Origin: JAXMEQ01 sp046348225
GTDB lineage: Bacteria; Pseudomonadota; Gammaproteobacteria; Burkholderiales; Burkholderiaceae_C
Length of the DNA stretch: 64,000 nt
Assembly: GCA_046348225.1 (NCBI GenBank)
Contig: JAXMEQ010000005.1
Coordinates: forward strand, 248,001-312,000
Direction of reading: 5' to 3'
A program made the position numbers and the translations under genes. The notes under the pieces are model-generated. The model did not search any database. It saw only the letters and a list, made by a program, of their open reading frames with translations, and was not told the origin of the DNA. Position 1 is the first letter of the stretch. Each line of letters starts with the position of its first letter. Positions 52,992 to 63,041 of this stretch are shown piece by piece.

Positions 52992-53480
52992 ATGGCGGTG
53001 CTTGACTGGGTGTTCGTGGCGGTGCTTGTGGCATCGCTGGCGCTCGGGGCCTGGCGCGGGTTGGTGTACGAGGTGCTGTCGGTCGCAAGCTGGATTGCTG
53101 CTTTTGTGCTGGCCCAGTGGCTGGCGCCGGATGTGGCGGCGCTGTTGCCGATGGGCAAGGCTTCGGAGCCGATGCGTTACGCAGCGGGGTTTGTGGTGGT
53201 GCTGGTGGGCGCGGTATTTGCCGGCGGCTTGCTGGCCTGGTTGCTGAAGAAGCTGGTGGAGGCGATCGGCCTGCGGCCGGTGGACCGCACGCTGGGCGCC
53301 GCTTTCGGGCTGGCACGCGGCCTGGTATTGCTGCTGGCCGCTGCCGTGGTGGTGAACATGACGCCGCTCAAAAGCGGTACCTGGTGGCAGGAATCAGCCG
53401 GCGCCGGGGTCTTGACGGTGGCACTCAAGGGCATGAAGCCGGTGCTGCCTGGCGAATTCGGGCAGTACCTGCCCGGCTAA
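52992..53480 (+). CDS. cvpA: CvpA family membrane protein
   Basis: A 162-residue protein with about four hydrophobic segments. M-A-V-L-D-W-V-F-V-A-V-L-V-A-S-L-A-L-G opens the first helix, and D-R-T-L-G-A-A-F-G-L-A-R-G is the conserved cytoplasmic loop. ATG 52992 is used, 8 bases after the SPOR stop; a GTG at 52980 overlapping that stop is also possible. Required for colicin V export in E. coli, wider role unclear. It is directly upstream of purF, as in many proteobacteria. Confidence 0.92.
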   Translation: MAVLDWVFVAVLVASLALGAWRGLVYEVLSVASWIAAFVLAQWLAPDVAALLPMGKASEPMRYAAGFVVVLVGAVFAGGLLAWLLKKLVEAIGLRPVDRTLGAAFGLARGLVLLLAAAVVVNMTPLKSGTWWQESAGAGVLTVALKGMKPVLPGEFGQYLPG

Positions 53481-53494
53481 GGAATGGGATTCGT

Positions 53495-55000
<1,506 letters not shown>

Positions 55001-55012
55001 ACCCCGCCCAGC

Positions 55013-56227
55013 ATGATCAAGAAACAACTCCCTGACGGCCTGCACATCGACACGCTGGCCGTGCGTGCCGGTATTGACCCGAGCCAGTACGGCGAAAACA
55101 GCGAAGCCCTGTACCTGACCAGCGGCTTCCTGCAGCCCGACGCGGCCACTGCAGCACGCCGCTTTGCCGGCACCGAGGAAGGCTTCACCTACGGTCGCAC
55201 CTCCAACCCGACCGTGACGGCCTTCGAGAATCGCCTTGCGGCCCTGGAGGGCACCGAGGCCGCCATCGGTGCGTCCAGCGGCATGGGCGCCATCCTGATG
55301 ATGGGCATGGGGCTGCTCAAGGCGGGCGACCATGTCATCTGCTCGCGCTCGATGTTCGGCTCGACCATCAACCTGTTCGCCAAGGAATTCGCCAAGTTCG
55401 GCGTGCAGACCAGCTTTTTGTCGCAGACCGACGTGGCCGAGTGGCGTGCAGCGGTCAAGCCCACCACCCGGCTGCTGTTTGCTGAAACGCCGACCAACCC
55501 GCTCACGGATGTGTGCGACATCCAGGCGCTGGCCGACATCGCGCACAACGCCGGCGCACTGCTGGCGGTGGACAACTGCTTTTGCTCGCCCGCGCTGCAG
55601 CGCCCGGTCGAGCTCGGCGCCGACCTCATCATCCATTCGGGCACCAAGTACCTCGACGGTCAGGGTCGTGTGATGGCGGGCGCCATCTGCGGGCCGTCGA
55701 AGCTCATCGTCGATGTGTTCGGCCCGGTGGTGCGAACGGCCGGCATGGTGCTGTCGCCCTTCAACGCCTGGGTGGTGCTCAAGGGCATGGAAACCCTGCG
55801 CATCCGCATGCAGGCGCAAAGCGCCAATGCGCTGGCCGTGGCGAAGTGGCTGGAAGCCCACCCGGCCGTGACGCGGGTTTACTACCCCGGCCTGGCATCG
55901 CACCCGCAGCATGCGCTGGCGATGCGCCAGCAGTCGGGCATGGGCGGCGCGGTGGTGTCGTTCGACGTGCGGGGCGCCACACCCGAGTCGGGCCGGGCCA
56001 ACGCCTTCGCGGTGATCGACCGGGCGCAGGTGATCAGCATTGCCACCAATCTGGGCGACACCAAATCCATCATCACCCACCCCGCCACCACCTCGCACGG
56101 CCGCCTGAGCGAAGACCAGCGCCAGGCCGCCGGCATTGGCCAGGGCCTGATCCGCCTGGCGGTGGGGCTGGAACATGTGGACGACATCACGGCCGACCTC
56201 TCGCGTGGCCTGGACACCCTGAAATGA
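55013..56227 (+). CDS. metZ: O-succinylhomoserine sulfhydrylase
   Basis: PLP enzyme forming homocysteine from O-succinylhomoserine and sulfide. 404 residues, Cys/Met metabolism family. The PLP lysine is in H-S-G-T-K-Y-L-D-G (about 212), with Y-G-R-T-S-N-P-T near 60, S-S-G-M-G-A-I and E-T-P-T-N-P. The G-L-H-I-D-T-L-A-V-R-A-G N-terminus and D-G-Q-G-R-V after the Lys fit MetZ rather than MetB/MetC. Its TGA overlaps the gltX ATG (ATGA). Confidence 0.95.
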   Translation: MIKKQLPDGLHIDTLAVRAGIDPSQYGENSEALYLTSGFLQPDAATAARRFAGTEEGFTYGRTSNPTVTAFENRLAALEGTEAAIGASSGMGAILMMGMGLLKAGDHVICSRSMFGSTINLFAKEFAKFGVQTSFLSQTDVAEWRAAVKPTTRLLFAETPTNPLTDVCDIQALADIAHNAGALLAVDNCFCSPALQRPVELGADLIIHSGTKYLDGQGRVMAGAICGPSKLIVDVFGPVVRTAGMVLSPFNAWVVLKGMETLRIRMQAQSANALAVAKWLEAHPAVTRVYYPGLASHPQHALAMRQQSGMGGAVVSFDVRGATPESGRANAFAVIDRAQVISIATNLGDTKSIITHPATTSHGRLSEDQRQAAGIGQGLIRLAVGLEHVDDITADLSRGLDTLK

Positions 56228-57612
56228 CCCGTATCAGAACCCGTTTCGCACCGTCTCCCACCGGCTTCATCCACCTTGGCAACATCCGCTCGGCGCTGTA
56301 CCCCTGGGCGTTTGCCCGCGCGACCGGCGGCGACTTCATCCTGCGCATTGAAGACACCGACCTGGAGCGCAGCTCGCAGGCCGCGGTGGACGTGATCATT
56401 GAAGGCATGGCCTGGCTCGGGCTGGACCACGATGAAGGCCCGTTCTACCAAATGCAGCGCATGGACCGCTACAAGGCGGTGCTGCAGGACCTCAAGGCCG
56501 CCGGCCATGTGTACCCCTGCTACATGAGCATGGCCGAACTTGACGCGCTGCGCGAACGCCAGATGGCGGCCAAGGAAAAGCCACGCTACGACGGCACCTG
56601 GCGCCCCGAGCCCGGCAAGACGCTGCCGCCAGTGCCTGAAGGCGTGCAGCCGGTGCTGCGCTTCAAGAACCCGCTGGGCGGCGTGGTGGCCTGGGACGAC
56701 AAGGTCAAGGGCCGCATCGAGATCAGCAACGACGAGCTGGACGACCTGGTGATCGCCCGGCCCGACGGCACGCCCACCTACAACTTCTGCGTGGTGGTGG
56801 ACGACATCGACATGCGCATCACGCATGTGATCCGCGGCGACGACCACGTGAACAACACGCCACGGCAGATCAACATCTTCCGCGCGCTGGGCCAGGAGCC
56901 GCCGGTGTACGCCCACCTGCCTACCGTGCTCAATGAGCAGGGCGAGAAGATGAGCAAGCGCAACGGCGCCAAGCCCGTCACGCAGTACCGCGATGAGGGC
57001 TACCTTCCCGACGCCATGGTGAACTACCTGGCCCGCCTGGGCTGGAGCCACGGCGACGACGAAATCTTCAGCCGCGCGCAGTTTCTGGAGTGGTTCAATC
57101 TCGACCACCTGGGCCGCAGCGCCGCGCAGTTTGACGAGGCCAAGCTGCGCTGGGTGAACGCCCAGCACCTGAAAGCCATGGCCGACGACGCGCTCGCACC
57201 GCTGGTGGCCGCGCAGCTGCACAAGCGCGGCCTGGCCGCGGACGAGCGCCTGCCGCGGCTCTGTGCGTTGTTCAAGGACCGTTGCGACACCACCGTGGCG
57301 CTGGCGGACTGGGCTGCACGCTTTTATGCGGACGTGGTGCCCTCGCCCGAAGAAAAGGCGCAGCACGTGACCGACGCCGTCAAGCCCGCCGTGGCCCTGT
57401 TGCGCGACAAGCTCTCGGCCTGTGCCGTTTGGGACAAGCCGTCCATCAGCGCCGCCATCAAGGAAGTGCTGAGCGCCCAGGGCCTGAAGATGCCGCAGCT
57501 GGCCATGCCGGTACGCGTGCTGGTCATGGGCACGGCCCAGACGCCGTCGCTGGATGCGGTGCTGGAACTGGCTTCGCGCGAAACTGTGTTGAAGCGCTTG
57601 GAAGCCGTTTGA
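56224..57612 (+). CDS. gltX: Glutamyl-tRNA synthetase
   Basis: Class I synthetase of 462 residues. S-P-T-G-F-I-H-L-G-N (11-20) is the HIGH region and K-M-S-K-R-N-G (about 242) the KMSKS loop. V-I-R-G-D-D-H-V-N-N-T-P-R-Q is the conserved acceptor-binding block. ATG overlaps the metZ stop. The gene is followed by tRNA-Ala, tRNA-Glu and tRNA-Asp, so the synthetase is near its own tRNA. A promoter for the tRNAs overlaps its 3' end. Confidence 0.98.
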   Translation: MTRIRTRFAPSPTGFIHLGNIRSALYPWAFARATGGDFILRIEDTDLERSSQAAVDVIIEGMAWLGLDHDEGPFYQMQRMDRYKAVLQDLKAAGHVYPCYMSMAELDALRERQMAAKEKPRYDGTWRPEPGKTLPPVPEGVQPVLRFKNPLGGVVAWDDKVKGRIEISNDELDDLVIARPDGTPTYNFCVVVDDIDMRITHVIRGDDHVNNTPRQINIFRALGQEPPVYAHLPTVLNEQGEKMSKRNGAKPVTQYRDEGYLPDAMVNYLARLGWSHGDDEIFSRAQFLEWFNLDHLGRSAAQFDEAKLRWVNAQHLKAMADDALAPLVAAQLHKRGLAADERLPRLCALFKDRCDTTVALADWAARFYADVVPSPEEKAQHVTDAVKPAVALLRDKLSACAVWDKPSISAAIKEVLSAQGLKMPQLAMPVRVLVMGTAQTPSLDAVLELASRETVLKRLEAV

Positions 57613-57627
57613 ATTTCGGGCTATAAT
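57598..57627 (+). promoter_or_regulatory. Promoter of the tRNA-Ala-Glu-Asp cluster
   Basis: -35 TTGGAA (57598-57603) and perfect -10 TATAAT (57622-57627) with an 18-base spacer; the -35 lies inside gltX. A GC-rich stretch follows the -10 (C-A-A-G-G-C-T-C-G-G), as expected for stringently controlled stable-RNA promoters. Confidence 0.85.
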
Positions 57628-57677
57628 TCAAGGCTCGGAAATTGACGAGGCTGCGTCACAGCGGCAACGGCAAATTT

Positions 57678-57753
<76 letters not shown>

Positions 57754-57771
57754 CCGAACAGTTCAGGTTTT

Positions 57772-57847
57772 GACCCTATCGTCTAGAGGCCTAGGACATT
57801 ACCCTTTCACGGTAAGTACCGGGGTTCGAATCCCCGTAGGGTCGCCA
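57772..57847 (+). tRNA. tRNA-Glu(TTC)
   Basis: A 76-base tRNA including CCA. Acceptor GACCCTA pairs with TAGGGTC; anticodon loop CTTTCAC gives TTC. Its synthetase gene gltX lies just upstream. Confidence 0.98.
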
Positions 57848-57916
57848 AATTAACCTCGGTTAACAAGGCACAAGCTGTCAGCACTTGGCCCCGCAAGGGG
57901 TGAACGCTGGCTACCA

Positions 57917-57993
57917 GGAGTGGTAGTTCAGTTGGTTAGAATACCGGCCTGTCACGCCGGGGGTCGCGGGTTCGAGTCCCGTCCACTCCGCCA
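57917..57993 (+). tRNA. tRNA-Asp(GTC)
   Basis: A 77-base tRNA including CCA. Acceptor GGAGTGG pairs with CCACTCC; anticodon loop CTGTCAC gives GTC. Last of the cluster, followed by a strong terminator. The 69-base gap after tRNA-Glu holds no gene. Confidence 0.98.
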
Positions 57994-58000
57994 AACGCAC

Positions 58001-58033
58001 AAGGGCTTGTTGCTGCTGCAACAGGCCCTTTTT
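58001..58033 (+). terminator. Rho-independent terminator of the tRNA cluster
   Basis: AAGGGCTTGTTG pairs with CAACAGGCCCTT (12 bp with one wobble) around CTGCTG, followed by a T run. Confidence 0.9.
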
Positions 58034-58149
58034 CTTTGCCTGCATGGCTCAGCCATTTGCAGACCGTTCCTGCGGTTCGCTCTGCTTTTTCCAGCTCTGG
58101 ATCCAGCCTAAGGTTCGCCCTTGTTGTTGAACCCCAAGGAGCCATCCCC

Positions 58150-58416
58150 ATGAAATGCCCCACCTGCCCCGACAGCACGCTGGTGATGACCGAACGCCAG
58201 GGTGTGGAGATTGACTACTGCCCTGCCTGCCGCGGCGTCTGGCTGGACCGCGGCGAGCTGGACAAGCTCATCGAGCGCGCCGGGACGCCGCCGGCGGCGG
58301 CGCAAGCGGCGGCGCCAGCGCCGCGCCAACCCGACTTTGTGGACTCCGACTACCACCAGGGCCGGCGCCACGACAAGTACCGCCGCAAGTCGTGGCTGTC
58401 TGAAATTTTTGACTGA
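58150..58416 (+). CDS. zf-TFIIB domain protein
   Basis: An 88-residue protein with an N-terminal zinc ribbon: M-K-C-P-T-C-P (C3, C6) and Y-C-P-A-C-R-G-V-W-L-D (second Cys pair near 24-27), then E-L-D-K-L. An Ala/Pro linker leads to a short basic tail (R-R-H-D-K-Y-R-R-K). Small proteins of this family are common and uncharacterised; DNA or RNA binding is only inferred. It is followed 8 bases later by a tiny membrane protein. Confidence 0.9.
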   Translation: MKCPTCPDSTLVMTERQGVEIDYCPACRGVWLDRGELDKLIERAGTPPAAAQAAAPAPRQPDFVDSDYHQGRRHDKYRRKSWLSEIFD

Positions 58417-58424
58417 GGTTACCC

Positions 58425-58580
58425 ATGCTTGAAATCGCCTTGCCCCTGCTGGCGCTGGCCGCCATTTTTTTCTACTGCGCCTGGTTCGAGCGCCGGCGCG
58501 ACAATCTGCGTGACGCGAAGCTGCTGGCCGGCATTGGCGCCGGCGGCATGGCGCTGGGCATGCTCAGCGCCATGGGCTGA
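58425..58580 (+). CDS. 51-residue small membrane protein
   Basis: Reads M-L-E-I-A-L-P-L-L-A-L-A-A-I-F-F-Y-C-A-W-stop-free onward, then F-E-R-R-R-D-N-L-R-D and a second hydrophobic segment with G-I-G-A-G-G-M-A-L-G-M. Two short membrane helices with a basic loop between are predicted. GAGGT precedes ATG 58425. It is probably cotranscribed with the zinc-ribbon gene. No family recognised. Confidence 0.65.
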   Translation: MLEIALPLLALAAIFFYCAWFERRRDNLRDAKLLAGIGAGGMALGMLSAMG

Positions 58581-58596
58581 CGCGGCCGCCGCCGTC

Positions 58597-59502
58597 TCAG
58601 CCCCGCGGGCCGGGCAGCCGCAGCAGCCCGGTCGCCAGCGCCGTGCCGAGCACGATCACCACCCCGCAGCCCACCATCCACAGCGTGATGGCTTCGCCCA
58701 AGGCCACGGCGCCGTAGGCCAGCGCGAACACCGGCACCAGAAAGGTCACGGCCAGGGCGCGGGCGGGGCCGGCCGATTCTATCAGGCGGAAGTACAGGAT
58801 GTAGGCGATGGCGGTGCACAGCAAGGCCAGCGCCACGATGGCGCCCCAGGCACGCGGGCCGGGCATCTGGGCCGGCCACAGCCACAGTGTGGGCAGGGCC
58901 AGGCCCAGCGTGGCACCAATCTGGCTGCCGGTGGCGGTGGCCAGCGGGTTCACACCGGTGAGATAGCGCTTGGTGAAGCTGGCCGCAATGCCGTAGCACA
59001 GCGTGGCCAGCAGACAGGCCAGCACCGCCCAACCGGTGCCGCCGGGCTTGAAGCTGGCCTTGCCCCAGGCCAGCAGCGCCACGCCGATGAAACCGATGGC
59101 CAGCCCCAGCAGGCGCGAGCCGGTGGGCTTGTCCTTGAGCCAGGCCCAGGCCACCAGTGCGCCAAACAGCGGCACGGTGGCGTTCAGGATGGAGGCCAGG
59201 CCGGTGGTGATGGACAGCACCGCCCAGGACAGCAGCGCAAACGGAATGCCTGAATTGAGCAGGCCCACGAACAGGATGGGCCGGTAATGCGCGCGCAGCG
59301 CCGGCCACTGGCCGCGCCACAGCAGGATGGGCAACAGGAACAGCGCCGCCAGCCCCACGCGCAACCCGGCGGTGGGCAGCGCCCCCAGTTCGTCGGCGGC
59401 AAGGCGCATGAACAGGAACGACGAACCCCACAGGGCCGACAGCGTCACGAAGTCCGACAGCGACTGCCGGCGCAGCCGTGTCGCGGCGTCAGTGCCCAGC
59501 AC
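58597..59502 (-). CDS. EamA/DMT-family transporter (RhaT/YdcZ superfamily)
   Basis: About 301 residues with ten hydrophobic segments in two EamA repeats: L-W-G-S-S-F-L-F-M-R near 25 and L-A-W-G-K-A-S-F near 155. The start is taken as GTG 59502; TTG 59511, which overlaps the ogt TGA, is an alternative. It follows ogt on the minus strand and may be cotranscribed with the repair genes. Substrate unknown. A second, only distantly similar DMT transporter is at 8818. Confidence 0.9.
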   Translation of the reverse strand: MLGTDAATRLRRQSLSDFVTLSALWGSSFLFMRLAADELGALPTAGLRVGLAALFLLPILLWRGQWPALRAHYRPILFVGLLNSGIPFALLSWAVLSITTGLASILNATVPLFGALVAWAWLKDKPTGSRLLGLAIGFIGVALLAWGKASFKPGGTGWAVLACLLATLCYGIAASFTKRYLTGVNPLATATGSQIGATLGLALPTLWLWPAQMPGPRAWGAIVALALLCTAIAYILYFRLIESAGPARALAVTFLVPVFALAYGAVALGEAITLWMVGCGVVIVLGTALATGLLRLPGPRG

Positions 59503-59507
59503 CGTAC

Positions 59508-60005
59508 TCAAGGCAACACGCCTTCCAGCCGCAGCAAGGCCGTCTTGCGTTCCAGCCCGCCCGCGTAGCCGGTGAGGGCGCCGTCGCCTCCCAGCACGCG
59601 GTGGCAGGGCACCACCACGCTCACCGGGTTGCGGCCCACGGCCGCGCCCACGGCGCGTACCGCAGCGGGTTTGCCGATGCGCTGGCTGATGGCGCCGTAG
59701 CTCACCGTCTGCCCGGCGGGGATGCCGAGCAGCGCCGTCCACACGGCTCGCTGGAAGGCGGTGCCGCCTTGCAGGTCCAGCGGCAGGTCAAAGCGTGTGC
59801 GATGGCCGGCGAAGTATTCCGCCAGCTGTGACACTGCCTGGCGCAGCACCGGGTGGCCGGGCTGCTGCGGCCAGGTGCGGGTGTCGGGCAGGTGCTTCTG
59901 GCCCTCAAACCACAGCCCCGCGAGGCCGTGCGCGGTGGCGGCCACGATCATCGGCCCCAGCGGGCTGGCGTAACGGGTTTGAACGATGGTCGGGTCGAAC
60001 TTCAT
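59508..60005 (-). CDS. ogt: Methylated-DNA-protein-cysteine methyltransferase
   Basis: Suicide repair protein that removes O6-alkyl groups from guanine. 165 residues, single domain. Acceptor Cys134 is in V-V-V-P-C-H-R-V-L, and the helix-turn-helix segment I-P-A-G-Q-T-V-S-Y-G with G-Y-A-G-G-L-E-R-K are typical. It starts 10 bases after the ada-alkA stop, and so supplies the Ogt domain that the upstream fusion lacks. Confidence 0.96.
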   Translation of the reverse strand: MKFDPTIVQTRYASPLGPMIVAATAHGLAGLWFEGQKHLPDTRTWPQQPGHPVLRQAVSQLAEYFAGHRTRFDLPLDLQGGTAFQRAVWTALLGIPAGQTVSYGAISQRIGKPAAVRAVGAAVGRNPVSVVVPCHRVLGGDGALTGYAGGLERKTALLRLEGVLP

Positions 60006-60015
60006 GCAAGGCTCC

Positions 60016-61506
60016 TCAATTCATGCTGGCCCAGGCGCGGATCACGGCGTAGCTGCGCCAGGGCTTCCAGGCCTGCGACGCCGCCTCGGCCGCGCGGGCC
60101 GGGTGTTTGTCCTGCTGCACGCCCAGCGCCTTGTGCAGCGCCACGTCGCCTGCTGGAAAGGCGTCCGGCCAGCGCAGCGCACGCATGGCGATATATTGCG
60201 CTGTCCAGTCGCCAATGCCGGGCAGTTCCTTCAGCGCGGCCACGGTCGCAGCCACGTCCGCGCCGCCGTGCAGCGCGATGCGCTTGTCCGCCACCGCGCG
60301 GGCAATGCCCACGATGGCGGCCTGCCGCTGCTTCACGATTCCGAGCTGCCCGAGGGCATCGCCGTCGGTCTGGGCCAGCACGGCCGGCGCGGGGAACAGG
60401 CGCGTGAGCTCGGGGAAGGGCGTTTCAATGCGTTCGCCAAACCGGTCCACCAGCCGCTGCGCCAGCGTGCGCGCGGCCGCCACCGTGATCTGCTGGCCCA
60501 GCACGGCGCGCACCGCCAGCTCGTAGCCGTCCAGCGCACCGGGCACGCGCAGCCCGTCGCCTTGCGGAAACGCGCTGTGCAGCACCGTGTTGATGGCCTG
60601 CGGGTCGGCGTCGAGGTCCAGCGCTGCCCGCAGCCGGCGGATCACCAGCGGCAGCACCTCGCGCAGCGACTCGCTCACCCGCAGCACCACCTGGCTGTGG
60701 GCTTCGTCAAACTCGCCCACCAGCCAGCCGGTGTGGGTTTGGCCGCCGGACTCGATGCGAAAAGTGCGCCCAAGCCGCATGGGTGCTGCGTGAGGCGCTA
60801 CAAATTCAATAGCATCTATGAGCCGCTTCCGGAAGAAGTCCAGCATGGCTGGCACGTCGTACGGCGGCCGGTAACCCAGCCGCACCAGGGTGCCCTGGCC
60901 ATCCGTGCCGGCCGCGCCCGCGCGCCGCAGCTGGGTCGGGTTGAGTCCGTAGTGCGCCACAAATGCCGCGTTGAAGCGCCGCACGCTCGCAAAGCCGCTG
61001 ATCAGTGCCACCTGGGTCACGGGCAAGTCGGTGTCGGCCAGCAGCTGCTTGGCCGTGAGCAGGCGCCGCGTCTGCAGGTACTGCAGGGGTGACACGCCAA
61101 ACTGCGCCTCGAAAATGCGGCGCACATGGCGGTCGCTCACGCCCAGGCGCGCGGCCAGCTGATCGACCGACGGCGCGGCATCGGCCCAGGCTTCCGGCTC
61201 GTCCAGCAGACGGGCCGCCTGGCGCGCGAGGATGGCGCTGGCGTCCTGGATCGACCAGGCCACTGCGCCCGGCGCCAGCTCCGGGCGGCAGCGCAGGCAG
61301 GGGCGGAAGCCCGCGCTTTCGGCCTGCGCGGCCAGGCCAAAGAAGCGGCAGTTCTCGCGCCGCGGTGTGCGCACCCTGCACACCGGCCGGCAGTAAATGC
61401 CGGTGGAGGTGACGCCGGTGAAGAAGGCGCCGTCAAAGCGCGCGTCGCGGGCCTTCAGCGCCAGGTAGCAGGCGTCGGGTTGCAGGCTGGCGGGCTCGGT
61501 GCTCAT
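60016..61506 (-). CDS. alkA: Ada (zinc + AraC)-AlkA fusion DNA glycosylase
   Basis: A 496-residue fusion. Residues 1-80 form an Ada-type methylphosphotriester/zinc domain (Cys39, Cys43, Cys70, Cys73). Residues about 85-175 are an AraC helix-turn-helix (V-A-L-I-S-G-F-A-S-V-R-R-F). The AlkA N-terminal and HhH-GPD domains follow (L-P-G-I-G-D-W-T-A-Q, catalytic Asp in F-P-A-G-D-V-A-L). Residues 232-240 (A-I-E-F-V-A-P-H-A) are encoded by repeat copy D, near the junction between the two halves. Ogt is 10 bases downstream. Confidence 0.95.
   Translation of the reverse strand: MSTEPASLQPDACYLALKARDARFDGAFFTGVTSTGIYCRPVCRVRTPRRENCRFFGLAAQAESAGFRPCLRCRPELAPGAVAWSIQDASAILARQAARLLDEPEAWADAAPSVDQLAARLGVSDRHVRRIFEAQFGVSPLQYLQTRRLLTAKQLLADTDLPVTQVALISGFASVRRFNAAFVAHYGLNPTQLRRAGAAGTDGQGTLVRLGYRPPYDVPAMLDFFRKRLIDAIEFVAPHAAPMRLGRTFRIESGGQTHTGWLVGEFDEAHSQVVLRVSESLREVLPLVIRRLRAALDLDADPQAINTVLHSAFPQGDGLRVPGALDGYELAVRAVLGQQITVAAARTLAQRLVDRFGERIETPFPELTRLFPAPAVLAQTDGDALGQLGIVKQRQAAIVGIARAVADKRIALHGGADVAATVAALKELPGIGDWTAQYIAMRALRWPDAFPAGDVALHKALGVQQDKHPARAAEAASQAWKPWRSYAVIRAWASMN
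60759..60813 (+). repeat. Dispersed repeat, copy D (inside alkA)
   Basis: Core CTGCGTGAGGCGCTACA then AATTCAATAGC, left arm AAAAGTGCGCCCAAGCC. Antisense to alkA, read A-I-E-F-V-A-P-H-A, the same frame as copies C and F. Confidence 0.8.
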
Positions 61507-61642
61507 GCGGCCAATGATACGCAGCGGCCGGTTGCCGACTGGCCGTTTCCGGACATGAGGCCGGGGCCGGGCCGGCGGCGGGTGTCGAAGGGCTGCGGCC
61601 TACAATCGCGCGTCCCTCCTGCTCGTGATCGGCTCCCTCCCC

Positions 61643-63028
61643 ATGCAGCTCTCCCCCTCGATTTTCAAAGCCTACGACATACGTGGCGTGGTGCCCGCCA
61701 CCCTCACCGACGAGGTAGCCTACGCGCTGGGCCGGGCCTTTGGCCAGGTGGCGCTGGGCGAGGGCGAGCGCACCGTGGCCGTGGGCCGCGACGGGCGCCT
61801 GAGCGGCCCGGCCCTGAGCGCTGCGCTCATCCGGGGCCTGCAGGCGGCCGGCGTGGACGTGATCGACATCGGCATGGTCACCACGCCGCTGCTGTACTTT
61901 GCGGCCAGCACGCTGTGCAGCAGCGGCATCCAGGTGACGGGCAGCCACAACCCGCGTGACTACAACGGCTTAAAGATGGTGATGGCCGGTCGCGCCATTT
62001 ATGGCGACGAGATCCAGGCCCTGCGACGCCTGATGGAAGCCGGCCAGTGGGCGCCTGCGGCACGCCATGGCACGGTGCGGCTGGTGAACCTGCTGGCGCC
62101 GTACCGCGACCGCATCGTGGGCGACGTGAAGCTTGCGCGGCCGCTGAAGATTGCGGTGGACTGCGGCAATGGTGTGGCCGGCGCTTCGGCGCCCGGCATC
62201 TTCCGCGCGCTGGGCTGCGATGTGACCGAGCTGTTCAGCGCGGTGGACGGTAACTTCCCCAACCACCACCCCGACCCGAGCAAGCCCGAAAACCTGCAGG
62301 ACCTGGTGCGCGTGCTGCAGACGACGGACGCTGAGCTGGGCCTGGCATTTGATGGCGACGGCGACCGGCTGGGCATCGTCACCAAGGACGGCCAGACCAT
62401 CTACCCCGACCGGCAGATGATGCTGTTCGCGCAGGACGTGCTGGGCCGCGCGCCGGGCGGCACCATCGTGTTTGACGTGAAGTGCTCGCAGCGCCTGGCG
62501 CCCGCCATCCGCGCCGCGGGCGGCACGCCGCTGATGTACAAGACTGGCCACTCCCTCATCAAGGCGAAGATGAAGGAACTGCAGTCGCCGCTGGGCGGCG
62601 AGATGAGCGGCCACATCTTTTTCAAGGAGCGCTGGTTCGGCTTTGACGACGGCACCTACGCCGGCGCGCGGCTGCTGGAAATCCTGTCGCGCCACCCGGA
62701 CGCCAGTGCGGTGCTGAACGCACTGCCCACCAGCTTCTCGACGCCGGAGCTGAACGTGAAGTGTGCCGAGGGCGAGCCCCACGCGCTGGTGGCGCAGCTG
62801 GTGGCCGCGGCAACGTTCGAGGCGGCGGCCGAGGTCTGCACCATCGACGGCCTGCGGGTGGACTGGTCCGACGGCTTCGGGCTGATCCGCGCCTCCAACA
62901 CCACGCCGGTGCTGGTGCTGCGTTTTGAAGGCCACACACCCGAGGCGCTGGCGCGCATCCAGGCGCGCATGGTGGCGCTGCTGCACACCGTCAAGCCCGG
63001 GGCTGCGTTCGAGCAGGCCGCGCATTGA
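61643..63028 (+). CDS. Phosphomannomutase/phosphoglucomutase
   Basis: A 461-residue alpha-D-phosphohexomutase. The phosphoserine loop is T-G-S-H-N-P-R-D-Y-N-G (about 99-109), the metal loop F-D-G-D-G-D-R (about 236-242), and the sugar loop G-E-M-S-G-H near 318; the C-terminal phosphate site R-A-S-N-T-T-P is intact. It resembles AlgC/ManB enzymes that supply sugar phosphates for LPS and exopolysaccharide. ATG 61643 begins M-Q-L-S-P-S-I-F-K-A-Y-D-I-R-G. It precedes waaC, consistent with an envelope role. Confidence 0.95.
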   Translation: MQLSPSIFKAYDIRGVVPATLTDEVAYALGRAFGQVALGEGERTVAVGRDGRLSGPALSAALIRGLQAAGVDVIDIGMVTTPLLYFAASTLCSSGIQVTGSHNPRDYNGLKMVMAGRAIYGDEIQALRRLMEAGQWAPAARHGTVRLVNLLAPYRDRIVGDVKLARPLKIAVDCGNGVAGASAPGIFRALGCDVTELFSAVDGNFPNHHPDPSKPENLQDLVRVLQTTDAELGLAFDGDGDRLGIVTKDGQTIYPDRQMMLFAQDVLGRAPGGTIVFDVKCSQRLAPAIRAAGGTPLMYKTGHSLIKAKMKELQSPLGGEMSGHIFFKERWFGFDDGTYAGARLLEILSRHPDASAVLNALPTSFSTPELNVKCAEGEPHALVAQLVAAATFEAAAEVCTIDGLRVDWSDGFGLIRASNTTPVLVLRFEGHTPEALARIQARMVALLHTVKPGAAFEQAAH

Positions 63029-63041
63029 GCGGAGCCCGCGT

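Noticed and set aside
55882..57366. 494-codon minus-strand open frame over metZ and gltX
   Set aside because: Antisense shadow of two secure genes with no ribosome-binding site or domain.
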